Positions 17,454 to 27,217 of a DNA stretch of 30,340 bases are shown here, piece by piece (position 1 is the first letter of the stretch; every line of letters starts with the position of its first letter). Source of the stretch: an uncultured Collinsella sp. (GTDB lineage Bacteria; Actinomycetota; Coriobacteriia; Coriobacteriales; Coriobacteriaceae); NCBI GenBank assembly GCA_905194675.1, contig CAJJTG010000027.1, positions 1-30,340 on the forward strand. Reading direction: 5' to 3'. The position numbers and the translations under genes are program-made. The notes beneath the pieces are model-generated. The model was not told the DNA's origin. It ran no database searches and worked only from the letters and a program-made list of their open reading frames with translations.

Positions 17454-18959
17454 TTATGCCCGCGCGTCCGAAGCAGAACGGCAAGATGATGTGCCAGATG
17501 CAGCCGCAGCGTCGACCGGTCCGCCGTTCGGTAGAACGGCGGAACCATCGTCGGCGAAATTCCAGCCGGCGAGGCGGTCCTTCGCGGTGTCGATGTCCAG
17601 GTAGTTCTCCTCGCCGTCCATGAGTCGCGTAAAGGCGGTAAAGAGATAGTGGGCATCGGTGGGGCCAGGCGAAGCCTCGGGGTGGTACTGGACCGAGAAA
17701 CACGGGGCGTCGAGCAGCTGGATGCCCTCGGCGGTGCCGTCGTTGAGGTTCACATGTGTCAGGCGAATGCGACCAAAGCGCTCGTTCATCACGACCGGCG
17801 CGATGCCGCGACGCACCCAGGCGCGCAGGTCACCGTCGGCCGCATGCTCGGTTTCGCCGCCGGAAAGCTCCGGAATCAGTTTGCCCAGACTGGGGAACAG
17901 CAGGCCAAAGCCGTGGTTTTGCGCGGTGATCTCCACGCGACGGCTCACCAGATTCATAACCGGCTGGTTACCGCCACGGTGACCGAATTTAAGCTTTTCC
18001 ATTTGGGCGCCGCAGGCCAGGCTGATCATCTGGTGACCGAGGCAAATGCCAAAGACCGGCACCTTGCCGATCAGCTGCTGTACCTGCTCATAGGTCTCCA
18101 CCACGGCATCGGGGTCGCCGGGGCCGTTGGACAAAAAGACGCCATCGGGATTCATGTCGAGCACCTGCTGGGCGGGCGTATCCCACGGCACGACGGTGAG
18201 ATCGCAGCCGGCACGGACCAGGCCCTCCAGAATACCGCGCTTCACACCGCAGTCGTAGGCGACCACTTTGTGACGGGCAGGAGCGGCAGCCGCAAGCGCA
18301 AAGTCATGCGTGGCAGGCAGGTCGGCGGCCACAAACTCGTGAGGCGCGGGGCAACTTACGGTCTTGACCAGGTTCTCGCCTACCAGCGTGGGCGCAGCGG
18401 ACAAGCGCTCGGCAAGCTCGTCGACGTCGAAGATCTCGGTCGAGATAATGCCCATCTTGGAACCATTGTCGCGCAGATGGCGCACCAGAGCGCGGGTGTC
18501 GATACCCTCGATAGCGACGATGCCGTGAGCGCGCAGGTACTCCGGCACGCTGACGGCCGAGCGCCAGTTAGAAGGCGTGGCGCACATATCGCGAACGATC
18601 ATGCCGCGCATAGCCGGAGCGCTCGCAGGGCGCACGGCGTCGCCGGGGAAGGCCGACTGGACATCGGTCTCGTCGATACCGTAATTGCCGATCTGCGGAT
18701 AGGTCATGGTTACAATTTGGCCGGCATAACTCGGGTCGGTCATGACCTCAAAGTAGCCCTCGAGCGAGGTGTTGAAGCAGACTTCGCCGGTCGCGGTGCC
18801 CTCGGCGCCGCATGCACGTCCATAAAAAATGGTCCCATCCTCAAGATACAGGATACAGGGACCGCAGGTGCCCTTGCTGGTTTTGGCCAGCATATGCTGG
18901 CAAAGCTCGCTGGGCGCGAAGGTGCGGGCGGCAGCGCCCGCGGTATGGTTGTTCGCCAT
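17454..18959 (-). CDS. carA: Carbamoyl-phosphate synthase small subunit (CarA), extended
   Basis: 501 residues; it is the glutamine amidotransferase half of carbamoyl-phosphate synthase. Start ATG 18959 follows AAGGAG. The small-subunit N-domain covers about 33-165 (LEDGTIFYGRACG, FNTSLEGYFEVMTDPSY). The class I glutaminase domain begins near 230, with Cys306 (VFGICLGHQ), His426 and Glu428 (YHPEASPGP). It is about 120-130 residues longer than usual: an N-terminal extension of about 30, an insert of about 40 at 355-395 between QNHGF and THVNLNDGT, and a tail from about 450 rich in Ala/Ser/Asp. The tail's DNA contains a hairpin identical in stem to the gntR terminator. Catalytic residues are intact. 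First gene of the carAB pair. Confidence 0.95.
   Translation of the reverse strand: MANNHTAGAAARTFAPSELCQHMLAKTSKGTCGPCILYLEDGTIFYGRACGAEGTATGEVCFNTSLEGYFEVMTDPSYAGQIVTMTYPQIGNYGIDETDVQSAFPGDAVRPASAPAMRGMIVRDMCATPSNWRSAVSVPEYLRAHGIVAIEGIDTRALVRHLRDNGSKMGIISTEIFDVDELAERLSAAPTLVGENLVKTVSCPAPHEFVAADLPATHDFALAAAAPARHKVVAYDCGVKRGILEGLVRAGCDLTVVPWDTPAQQVLDMNPDGVFLSNGPGDPDAVVETYEQVQQLIGKVPVFGICLGHQMISLACGAQMEKLKFGHRGGNQPVMNLVSRRVEITAQNHGFGLLFPSLGKLIPELSGGETEHAADGDLRAWVRRGIAPVVMNERFGRIRLTHVNLNDGTAEGIQLLDAPCFSVQYHPEASPGPTDAHYLFTAFTRLMDGEENYLDIDTAKDRLAGWNFADDGSAVLPNGGPVDAAAASGTSSCRSASDARA
17521..17542. repeat. Hairpin inside the end of carA
   Basis: CCGCCGTTC (17521-17529) and GAACGGCGG (17534-17542) with a 4-base loop. 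The arms are identical to the inner stem of the gntR terminator at 13835-13856. Here it lies within the carA coding tail. Confidence 0.6.
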
Positions 18960-19124
18960 AATTCTCCTTCCCGGTCTCACAGGACCGGCTTAAAGGTGTG
19001 TAGTTAGGCCTCGCGGTATTGTAACCGCAAGCATGCCTCATGGCGTTAATTTCATCAAATTGTTTACGAAATGATAATTATGACTTTCTATGCATAATGA
19101 TTATTTAATCCCCGTCCCAGAAAA
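18960..19124 (-). promoter_or_regulatory. Upstream region and leader of carA
   Basis: About 165 bases between the previous gene's terminator and carA. The distal half is AT-rich (CATAATTATCATT on the minus strand) and likely contains the promoter. Nearer the gene lies a small hairpin CGGT-N6-ACCG, and then CCGGTC-N6-GACCGG just before the ribosome site (18971-18988). The latter may affect translation. No confident PyrR site or arginine box was found. Confidence 0.35.
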
Positions 19125-19161
19125 ATTATCCCGCGTGGGCTTGTGGCTCACGCGGGATAAT
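19120..19161 (-). terminator. Terminator of the ABC transporter/membrane protein operon
   Basis: ATTATCCCGCGTG (19125-19137) pairs perfectly with CACGCGGGATAAT (19149-19161) over an 11-base loop. On the minus strand TTTTTC follows the stem. It starts 7 bases after the stop of the gene at 19168. Confidence 0.92.
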
Positions 19162-19167
19162 GGCCTC

Positions 19168-20133
19168 TTACTTTTGCTTGTCCTGTTCCAGCAGATCGGA
19201 CGGTGAGCGATCGGGCTTGCCGCCGCGGAAAATCTCGCGGCCATGCAGACGATGCTCCAGGTCACGTTCGGCCTTTTCCTCGTCAATCTTGGTCTGGCTC
19301 ACCACCGGGTCCTCAATCAACGACGACACCGAGTTCACCTGCTTCTGAATGCGCTCGGCGATGGTGTCATCCATACTCACGATGCGCATCTTCCAGTCGA
19401 TACTCGTAGCGTTGGATGAGCTCTTGGTCCACACGAACGTCAGGATGGCGCTCTGGTGGCCCTGAGCGGGAAACATGCCAAAGAAGGAATCGTGCTGAAT
19501 GTTGCTATCCTCGTCGATATAGGCGTGAACGTTATACACCACGCGGTCAATCTTATCGTTGAGCAGCGCGTTGGTCGCAAGTGCCGCGGCCTGAATCTGC
19601 CCGTTGGACAGCAGCTCGAGCTCGTTGGCAGACGATGTGTCCAACACCGTCACCTCGACCGTGCCCGTACGCTCATCGGCTTCATCGACGGTAAAGTCGA
19701 GCGGGAACTGCGTAAAGCCGTTGCCCCACTCAAGGCCGCCCTTCAGCGCCGTCGAAACGGTATCGACCGAAACGCTCTCGGACAGATTGGCGGTATTCAG
19801 ACGGCGCATCACGCCGTAGCCAATCTGCATGCCCACGATCAGCACCAAAATACCGATGACCACGGCCATCGCGGTCTTCGTAATGGTATGGCTCACCTGC
19901 GAGCCCGAAGGATCGTCCTCGGACAGCGGGTCGATATGTTTTGCCTGGCTCGCGCGGTCCTCGCTGCGCAGCTGCGCTAGCGCAGCTTTGTCACCGCGCT
20001 TGGCCGCAGCCTCCTTCTCACGCATGCGCTCGGTTCGCTTTTTGGCAAGCGTGGGATCCAAGACACCGGATGCATCGATTTCGGAGAATAACTCCGTCAC
20101 TTCTTCCGGAGTCAAAGGGTTCTTGTCAGCCAT
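19168..20133 (-). CDS. Membrane-anchored protein, function unknown
   Basis: 321 residues, unrecognised. Start ATG 20133 follows AGGAAG with short spacing. Residues 1-85 are hydrophilic, charged and Lys/Glu/Arg-rich, probably cytoplasmic. A single membrane helix spans about 86-108 (AMAVVIGILVLIVGMQIGYGV). An external domain of about 112-265 follows, with alternating beta-type segments and no Cys. A charged helical tail (DEEKAERDLEHRLHGREIF) closes the protein. It lies 19 bases after the ABC transporter on the same strand and shares its terminator, so a role in assembly or function of that exporter is possible but unproven. Confidence 0.8.
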   Translation of the reverse strand: MADKNPLTPEEVTELFSEIDASGVLDPTLAKKRTERMREKEAAAKRGDKAALAQLRSEDRASQAKHIDPLSEDDPSGSQVSHTITKTAMAVVIGILVLIVGMQIGYGVMRRLNTANLSESVSVDTVSTALKGGLEWGNGFTQFPLDFTVDEADERTGTVEVTVLDTSSANELELLSNGQIQAAALATNALLNDKIDRVVYNVHAYIDEDSNIQHDSFFGMFPAQGHQSAILTFVWTKSSSNATSIDWKMRIVSMDDTIAERIQKQVNSVSSLIEDPVVSQTKIDEEKAERDLEHRLHGREIFRGGKPDRSPSDLLEQDKQK

Positions 20134-20152
20134 AAACTTCCTGTCATATCAA

Positions 20153-22024
20153 TCAGTCGAGCTCGTGCGCACGCGCACCTTCGAACTGCATTCGATAGTA
20201 ACGGGCATAGGTGCCGCCACGGGCGAGAAGCTGTTCATGCGTGCCACGTTCCACAACGCGACCATGCTCAACGGTCGCAATCTCATCGGCATGTTTAATG
20301 GTCGAGAGACGGTGGGCGATGATAATCGTGGTGCGGCCGCGTGCCAGCTCTTCGAGCGACTCCTGGACTGCCTCCTCGCTCTCGTTATCCAAAGCACTCG
20401 TCGCCTCGTCCAAGATCAAGATTTTGGGATTCTTGAGAAACACACGCGCGATGGCAACGCGCTGTTTCTGTCCGCCCGAAAGACGGCTGCCGCGCTCGCC
20501 CACGACCGTGTCATAGCCCTGTGGAAGCGACTCGATAAAGGCATCGATGTTGGCGCGACGGGCGGCCTCGGCGATCTCTTCCGCCGTAGCGCCCGGCTTG
20601 CCGTAGGCGATGTTCTCGCCAATCGTGCCGTCAAACAGATAGACATCCTGCTGCACCAGGCCGATGGCGCGACGCAGGCTCCGCTGCGTCACATCGCGCA
20701 CGTCCTGGCCGTCGATGCTAATGGATCCGGCGGCCACGTCATAAAAGCGCGGCAGCAGCGAACAGGTCGTGGACTTGCCACCGCCCGAAGGGCCAACCAA
20801 AGCGATGGTCTGCCCGGGCTTGATGGACAGGTCCATATGGTCGATAACGGTACGCTCGTCGGCATCGCCCTCGCCCAGCTCAACATCCTCGTAGTTAAAG
20901 CACACGTCGTGATACTCCACGGCGCCGGCAGTCACCTGCAGATCCGTAGCGCCCGGCTTGTCCTGGATATCCGGCGCGGTCGAGAGCACCTCGTCCATAC
21001 GCTTAAAGCCGGCGATAGCCTTCTGATACGTTTCGGCCGAATTGACGAGTGTCTCGAGCGGCGTGCAGAACAGCGAAATATAGAGTGCAAAGGTCGCCAT
21101 ATCGACCGCCTGCAGCTGTCCCTGAGCCACCAGCCAGCCGCCGAGCAGCACCACGATCACGTAGAGCACGCCCGAGAGCAGGCCATACGTCGCGGTATAG
21201 ACGCCCATGGCGTGGTACATGTTCTCTTTGGACGAAAGGTAGCGATTGTTGGAGGCGCGGAACTTGAAACGTTCGGTCTCCTCATTGGCAAAGCTCTTGA
21301 CCACGCGCATGCCCGCCAGCGAATCCTGCAGCTGCGCATTGATGCCGCTGATCTTTTTGCGATTGTCGCTAAAGACCTCGCGCATGCGCATGTTCTGCCA
21401 AAACATGATGACCGCAAACGCCGCCGTCACCACGGCCATGGCGAGCGCCAGCACTGGGGCGATGGTAAAGAGGATCACAAACGAGCCGATAATCTCGATG
21501 CCGCAGATGATGATCCACTCGGGCACGTGGTGCGCCGCCTCGCAGATATCGAACAGGTCGTTGACCACGCGGCTCATCATGTCGCCCGAGCTGTTGCGGT
21601 CAAAGTACGCAAAGCTAAAGCGCTCATACTGGTCAAACAGGTCCTCGCGCATTTTGGACTCCATGCGCGCGCCCATCACGTGACCCCAATAGCTCACAAA
21701 ATAGCGGCAGGCGCAGCGGACGGCATACATCAGCACCAAGCCCACCGCGATCATGCCGAGCGCCTGCATAATGGCAGCCTGACCCTGAGTAAATAGCCCG
21801 CCGCACAGATTGCGCAGGATAACGGGAAACGCCAGGTCAATGGCGGCAAGCACCAGAGCGCAAACAGTATCAGCAACAAAAAGCCCCATCTGGGGCTCGT
21901 AGTAAGAAAGAAACCTCTTAAACATAATCACCTTACGCGGTTTTACCAAACCGCGTTTCGTCTCGACGCTGCAAGTGCCCCATTTGGACAATCTGGCCTT
22001 CAATCGTCGGTCGCGTATATCCAT
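20153..22024 (-). CDS. ABC exporter, fused membrane and ATPase domains
   Basis: 623 residues from ATG 22024, which has an excellent GAGGAGG site 7 bases upstream. An internal ATG at 21925 (MFKRFLSYYEPQ) with a weaker AAGGTG gives 590 residues and the usual family N-terminus, so either may be used. The type I exporter membrane domain has six helices across about 40-330. The nucleotide-binding domain covers about 365-623, with Walker A GPSGGGKST (411-419), signature LSGGQ (515-519), Walker B LILDEA (536-541) and the switch His in IIAHRLST. It resembles MsbA/LmrA-type half-transporters, which act as homodimers or paired halves; no partner half is nearby. Substrate (lipid, peptide or drug) is unknown. 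It is followed 19 bases later by the membrane protein at 19168. Confidence 0.92.
   Translation of the reverse strand: MDIRDRRLKARLSKWGTCSVETKRGLVKPRKVIMFKRFLSYYEPQMGLFVADTVCALVLAAIDLAFPVILRNLCGGLFTQGQAAIMQALGMIAVGLVLMYAVRCACRYFVSYWGHVMGARMESKMREDLFDQYERFSFAYFDRNSSGDMMSRVVNDLFDICEAAHHVPEWIIICGIEIIGSFVILFTIAPVLALAMAVVTAAFAVIMFWQNMRMREVFSDNRKKISGINAQLQDSLAGMRVVKSFANEETERFKFRASNNRYLSSKENMYHAMGVYTATYGLLSGVLYVIVVLLGGWLVAQGQLQAVDMATFALYISLFCTPLETLVNSAETYQKAIAGFKRMDEVLSTAPDIQDKPGATDLQVTAGAVEYHDVCFNYEDVELGEGDADERTVIDHMDLSIKPGQTIALVGPSGGGKSTTCSLLPRFYDVAAGSISIDGQDVRDVTQRSLRRAIGLVQQDVYLFDGTIGENIAYGKPGATAEEIAEAARRANIDAFIESLPQGYDTVVGERGSRLSGGQKQRVAIARVFLKNPKILILDEATSALDNESEEAVQESLEELARGRTTIIIAHRLSTIKHADEIATVEHGRVVERGTHEQLLARGGTYARYYRMQFEGARAHELD
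21935..21956. repeat. Palindrome beside the internal start of the ABC exporter
   Basis: ACGCGGTTT (21935-21943) and AAACCGCGT (21948-21956) with a 4-base spacer. On the minus strand it ends immediately before the AAGGTG site of the internal ATG at 21925. It could be an RNA hairpin affecting that start or a repressor site. Confidence 0.5.
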
Positions 22025-22109
22025 ACGCTTCCCTCCTCTTTTAGGCCACCTTGTCTCAAATGGAGCACTTTCGCTGACTTACACAAACCTGCGGGATCAT
22101 CCCTACTCG

Positions 22110-22805
22110 TTAAAGATCTGCCCCACCCAAGCGGTGCGCGATGCTGTCGCAGGCAAGTGCGCCCACGACGGTCTTGGCGTCTTCGATCTTGCCGTCGAGC
22201 ACGGCGTCGATCAGCTCGTGCAGCGGCACCAGGTCGACGTTGACAAACTCATCATCGTCGGGGTTGGGCGCATCAAACTCGAGCTTGGTCGCCAGGTAGA
22301 TGTGAATAATCTCGTCACAAAAACCGCAGGTCGTGACAATCGACGTCAAAAAGCGAATACGGCCGGCCCTAAAGCCCGTCTCCTCGTGCAGCTCGCGCTT
22401 GGCGCAATCGAGCGGGTCCTCACCCGGGTCGAGCTTGCCGGCGGGAATCTCGACCGTCACGCGGTCGATGGCGGTGCGATACTGACGCACCAGCACGATC
22501 TTGCCGCTCTCGGTCAGCGCGACAACGGCCGCCGCGCCCGGATGGCGAATCACATCGCGGGCACTGCGGTGGCCGTTGGGCAGTTCAACCTCAAGACGGT
22601 GGACGTCGAGGATCTTGCCCTTCCAAGCACACTCCTCCGAAAGAATCTTCTCGTGCAGCTCGGCATCGTGCGGGTCGTCGTCGCCCAGCACCAGCGCCGG
22701 CTCGTCAGCGACCTCGCCACCAGGCTCGCCCTCGGCGTGCCCATACATGCGGCTGTCCTCCTCGACGATCTGCGCGTCCACGAGTTCTTCGTTCTTCTCG
22801 TCCAT
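22110..22805 (-). CDS. Nudix hydrolase, ADP-ribose pyrophosphatase type
   Basis: 231 residues from ATG 22805, chosen because GAGAGGA lies at workable spacing; the ATG at 22814 is too close to it. It would hydrolyse ADP-ribose to AMP and ribose-5-phosphate in the cytoplasm, clearing toxic nucleotide sugars. The Nudix box is complete at 123-145: G123, E129, R137-E138, E141-E142, G144. Typical companion motifs are VVALTESGKIVLVRQYR before it and FLTSIVTTCGFCDEIIHIYLA after it. Residues 1-55 are an acidic extension (about one-third Asp/Glu) absent from standard NudF proteins. It lies 21 bases after purD on the same strand, so an operon is likely. Confidence 0.88.
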   Translation of the reverse strand: MDEKNEELVDAQIVEEDSRMYGHAEGEPGGEVADEPALVLGDDDPHDAELHEKILSEECAWKGKILDVHRLEVELPNGHRSARDVIRHPGAAAVVALTESGKIVLVRQYRTAIDRVTVEIPAGKLDPGEDPLDCAKRELHEETGFRAGRIRFLTSIVTTCGFCDEIIHIYLATKLEFDAPNPDDDEFVNVDLVPLHELIDAVLDGKIEDAKTVVGALACDSIAHRLGGADL

Positions 22806-22826
22806 CCGTCTCATTCCTCTCGGATT

Positions 22827-24131
22827 TTAGGCATCCCAGGCGTCGCGGCCACGCAGCGCACGCAGGCCAATGTCGTGACGCAGGGTCTTGCCCTCAAAAT
22901 CGATCTTCTCGCAAGCCTCGTAGGCAAGGTTGCGAGCGTTCTCAAACGTATCGCCCAGCGCGGTCACGGCAAGCACGCGGCCGCCGTTGGTCACAAGCTG
23001 GCCATCCACCACGGCGGTTCCGGCATGGTACACGGTCACGTTCTCCATGGCCTCGGCATCCTCGATACCGGTGATGACCTTGCCCTTCTCGTAGCTGCCG
23101 GGATAGCCCGCACTCGTCAGGACAACGGCCACGGCCCACTCGTCACGCCAATCGAGCTCAATCTGGTCGAGCTCGCAGTTAGCGCAGGCGAGCATGACCT
23201 CGACCAGGTCGTTCTTAAGGCGCGGCAGCACGACCTGCGTCTCGGGGTCGCCAAAGCGGGCGTTGAACTCCAACACCTTGGGGCCGGCGGGGGTAAGCAT
23301 AAAGCCGCCGTACAGGCAGCCGCGGTAGTCGATGCCCTCGGCAGCGAGCTCGGCCACGGTCTGCTCCATGACCTTCACCATGGTGGCGTGCTCCTCGTCG
23401 GTCACGATAGGCACCGGGCTGTAAACGCCCATGCCGCCCGTGTTGGGACCCTTGTCGCCCTCGAGCGCGCGCTTGTGGTCCTGCGAGGTGGCCATGGGGC
23501 GCACGGTCTTGCCGTCGGTAAAGGCCAGCAGCGAGCACTCGGGGCCGGTCAGCATCTCCTCGATGACCACGGTGTTGCCGGCGTCGCCAAAGGTGCCGCC
23601 AAAGCACTCGCGCACGGCCTCCTCGGCCTGCTCAAGTTCGGTCGCCACGATAACGCCCTTGCCCGCAGCAAGGCCGTCGGCCTTGACGACCAACGGAGCG
23701 CCCTGCCCACGCACGTAGGCGAGAGCCGAAGCCTCGTCGGTAAACGAGCCGTAGGCTGCCGTCGGAATGCCCGCACGCTCCATGAGCTGCTTGGAGAACA
23801 GCTTGGAGCCCTCCATCTGGGCGCCCTCGGCACCCGGGCCAAAGCAGGGAATACCCGCCGCACGCACGGCGTCGGCAACGCCCACCACGAGCGGAGCCTC
23901 GGGGCCAATTACCACGAGTCCGCATCCGTGGCTCTGCGCAAACACCGCCACGGCCGCAGGATCGCAGTCGTCGAGAACAACGTTCTCGCCGCAGCTCGCG
24001 GTGCCGCCGTTGCCCGGCGCGATGTAGAGCTTGCCGGCGCGCGGTGATGCTGCGAGCTTAGCTGCCAAAGCATGCTCACGGCCGCCGCTGCCCAACAACA
24101 GGATGTCGATGGTTTGAGTGTCCGCCTTCAA
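22827..24131 (-). CDS. purD: Phosphoribosylamine-glycine ligase (PurD)
   Basis: 434 residues. It joins glycine to phosphoribosylamine using ATP, the second step of de novo purine synthesis. The start is TTG at 24131 with GAGGAGG 5-6 bases upstream; no better ATG lies nearby. GSGGREHA at 14-21 marks the N-terminal domain. ATP-grasp core motifs are VVKADGLAAGKGV, GPNTGGMGVYSP and EFNARFGDPETQ (metal and ATP binding). Length is normal. It precedes the Nudix gene. Promoter region 24132-24249 also holds the purA terminator. Confidence 0.96.
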   Translation of the reverse strand: MKADTQTIDILLLGSGGREHALAAKLAASPRAGKLYIAPGNGGTASCGENVVLDDCDPAAVAVFAQSHGCGLVVIGPEAPLVVGVADAVRAAGIPCFGPGAEGAQMEGSKLFSKQLMERAGIPTAAYGSFTDEASALAYVRGQGAPLVVKADGLAAGKGVIVATELEQAEEAVRECFGGTFGDAGNTVVIEEMLTGPECSLLAFTDGKTVRPMATSQDHKRALEGDKGPNTGGMGVYSPVPIVTDEEHATMVKVMEQTVAELAAEGIDYRGCLYGGFMLTPAGPKVLEFNARFGDPETQVVLPRLKNDLVEVMLACANCELDQIELDWRDEWAVAVVLTSAGYPGSYEKGKVITGIEDAEAMENVTVYHAGTAVVDGQLVTNGGRVLAVTALGDTFENARNLAYEACEKIDFEGKTLRHDIGLRALRGRDAWDA

Positions 24132-24185
24132 GGGTGCCTCCTCTATGGATTAACGGCCCGCTCCGCGCGAGCCCTTTGCAAGCAA

Positions 24186-24227
24186 ATATACCCCTCGGCC
24201 GCCCGCTTGGACTGCAAAGGGGTATAT
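24186..24227 (-). terminator. Probable terminator of purA
   Basis: ATATACCCCT (24186-24195) pairs with AGGGGTATAT (24218-24227) over a 22-base loop. On the minus strand TTTGCTTG follows, a poor T-tract. It begins 23 bases after the purA stop and upstream of purD. Confidence 0.6.
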
Positions 24228-24249
24228 CGCAATAACCAAATGGTCCCGA

Positions 24250-25536
<1,287 letters not shown>

Positions 25537-25629
25537 GTTTACTCCTTACATTCATGGACTGTCTACGTGCCACGCCGGCACGCAGAAGCACAAAACATTC
25601 CCAGTATACCCGTGCAACGGGCGCCTGTC

Positions 25630-27021
25630 CTACTCCTCGGTATGCGCCCCATCAAGCTCATAGAACTTGGTGGATGCCGGCAGGAACATCAGGTCGACGT
25701 CACCGATCGGGCCCGAACGGTTCTTGGCCACGACGATACGCGTAACGCCCTCGTCGGGTCGATCGTCACGCGAGGCCTCGGCCTCATCGGCGGAGCGGTC
25801 CAAGAACATAACAATGTCAGCGTCCTGCTCGATGGAGCCCGATTCACGCAGGTCGGACAGCTGCGGGCGCTTGCCGGTACGGGATTCAACCTGACGCGAC
25901 AGCTGCGACAGCGCGATCAGCGGAATCTTGAGCTCCTTGGCCATAATCTTCAGACCTCGCGACATCTCGGAGACCTCGACGGTGCGGCTCTCGGAACGAC
26001 GTCCCGGCGGAGGACTCACCAGCTGCAGGTAGTCCAGGATGATGATGGCCTTCTCCTTGTTGTGGAGCATGCGGCGGCTCTTTGCGCGAATCTCAGTCAC
26101 TGTGGTGCCGGGCGTATCGTCAATCAGAATGTCGAGCTTAGACAAGGTCTGCGTGGCCTCGTTGATATTGGCCCACTGCTCGGGGCTAATGCGGCCCATG
26201 CGGAAGTCACTGATCGAGATCATCGCATAGGCGCAAATCAGACGCTGGGCAATTTCCTTACCCGACATCTCCAGCGAGAAGAAGCCGACGGTATAACCGG
26301 CAGCGGCAGCGTTGAGCGCCAGATTCAGGGCGAACGACGTCTTACCCACAGCAGGGCGAGCGCCGATAATGATGAGCTGACCCTCGCGGAAACCCATGAG
26401 CATGCGGTCGAGCGACGGGAAGCCCGTGGGCACGCCCGCAGCCTGGCCACCGGCCTGGCACACTTCCTCGGCCTCGTTATAGGCCTCGACCATAAACTCG
26501 GTCAACGTCTTGTAGCTCGACTTGACCTCGCGTGCCGTGACCTTGAGCAGCTTGCTCTCGGCCAGCTCCACGACCTCTTTGGTATCGGTGGGGGCGTTAT
26601 AGGCCAGCGCGTTAATCTCGTTGGTGGCGCCAATCAGCTCACGCAGCATCGAGTCGCGACGAACGATGGCGGCATGGTGCTGCCAGTTGACGAGCGACAG
26701 GGTCTGACCCATCAGCTCCAAAATGTACGCCTCGCCGCCCACGGCATCGAGCTTGTTGATGCTTCGCAGGTAATCGATCAGCGAGATGGAGTCGATGGGG
26801 ATGCGACTGTTGTACATATCGACCATCGCGGTATAGATGGTCTTATGAATAGGCCGGTAGAAATCATCGGGCTGCAGCTCGACCTGGGCTTCTTCGACCA
26901 CTTCGGGCGATAGCAGCATGGCGGCCAGTACGTTGGCCTCTGCATCTTGGTTTTGGGGGAGACCCAACTTGGAGCCGCGGTCCTCGACCGTCAGCCATGT
27001 CTCCCTATCGTCATATGCCAT
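25630..27021 (-). CDS. dnaB: Replicative DNA helicase (DnaB)
   Basis: 463 residues. The hexameric helicase opens the replication fork. Start ATG 27021 follows GAGGA; the longer frame to 27033 has no ribosome site. The N-terminal domain covers about 20-125 (LPQNQDAEANVLAAMLLSPE). A linker is followed by the RecA-type ATPase from about 190, with Walker A GARPAVGKTS (220-229), Walker B IIILDYLQLV, and the SQLSRQVE and LRESGSIEQDAD motifs near the C-terminus. No intein is present, unlike some DnaB genes. No terminator separates it from purA. Confidence 0.97.
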   Translation of the reverse strand: MAYDDRETWLTVEDRGSKLGLPQNQDAEANVLAAMLLSPEVVEEAQVELQPDDFYRPIHKTIYTAMVDMYNSRIPIDSISLIDYLRSINKLDAVGGEAYILELMGQTLSLVNWQHHAAIVRRDSMLRELIGATNEINALAYNAPTDTKEVVELAESKLLKVTAREVKSSYKTLTEFMVEAYNEAEEVCQAGGQAAGVPTGFPSLDRMLMGFREGQLIIIGARPAVGKTSFALNLALNAAAAGYTVGFFSLEMSGKEIAQRLICAYAMISISDFRMGRISPEQWANINEATQTLSKLDILIDDTPGTTVTEIRAKSRRMLHNKEKAIIILDYLQLVSPPPGRRSESRTVEVSEMSRGLKIMAKELKIPLIALSQLSRQVESRTGKRPQLSDLRESGSIEQDADIVMFLDRSADEAEASRDDRPDEGVTRIVVAKNRSGPIGDVDLMFLPASTKFYELDGAHTEE

Positions 27022-27171
27022 GAGCATCCTCATTCATATCGCTTGCGAGCATCCATAGTATCAGCCACAGCTTTAAATCGAGGCGCGCCTTAACAATCAT
27101 CACCGAACCAAACGGATGAACGGTCCCTTATGTGCGTTGTGTTAGACGGCTTTGGATACTGGGACTTTTCC

Positions 27172-27177
27172 TATAAT
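27172..27177 (+). promoter_or_regulatory. -10 element of the nucleotidyltransferase gene
   Basis: A perfect TATAAT lies 40 bases before the start at 27218. The -35 region is poor (TTGGAT sits only 14 bases upstream). The interval 27022-27217 also carries the divergent dnaB promoter, which I could not place. Confidence 0.5.
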
Positions 27178-27217
27178 CTTTCTTGCTTAGATAGCAGGCG
27201 AAAGCGAAGGAGCTCCT

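Noticed and set aside
18990..19015. PyrR-binding-loop-like sequence in the carA leader
   Set aside because: ACCGCGAGGCC resembles the consensus, but the CC/GG closing pairs and the five-base loop do not fit.
19060..19100. Arginine-box-like AT-rich sequence before carA
   Set aside because: ATTATGCATA and TCATAATTATCATT only loosely fit the ArgR palindrome; AT-richness of a promoter explains it as well.
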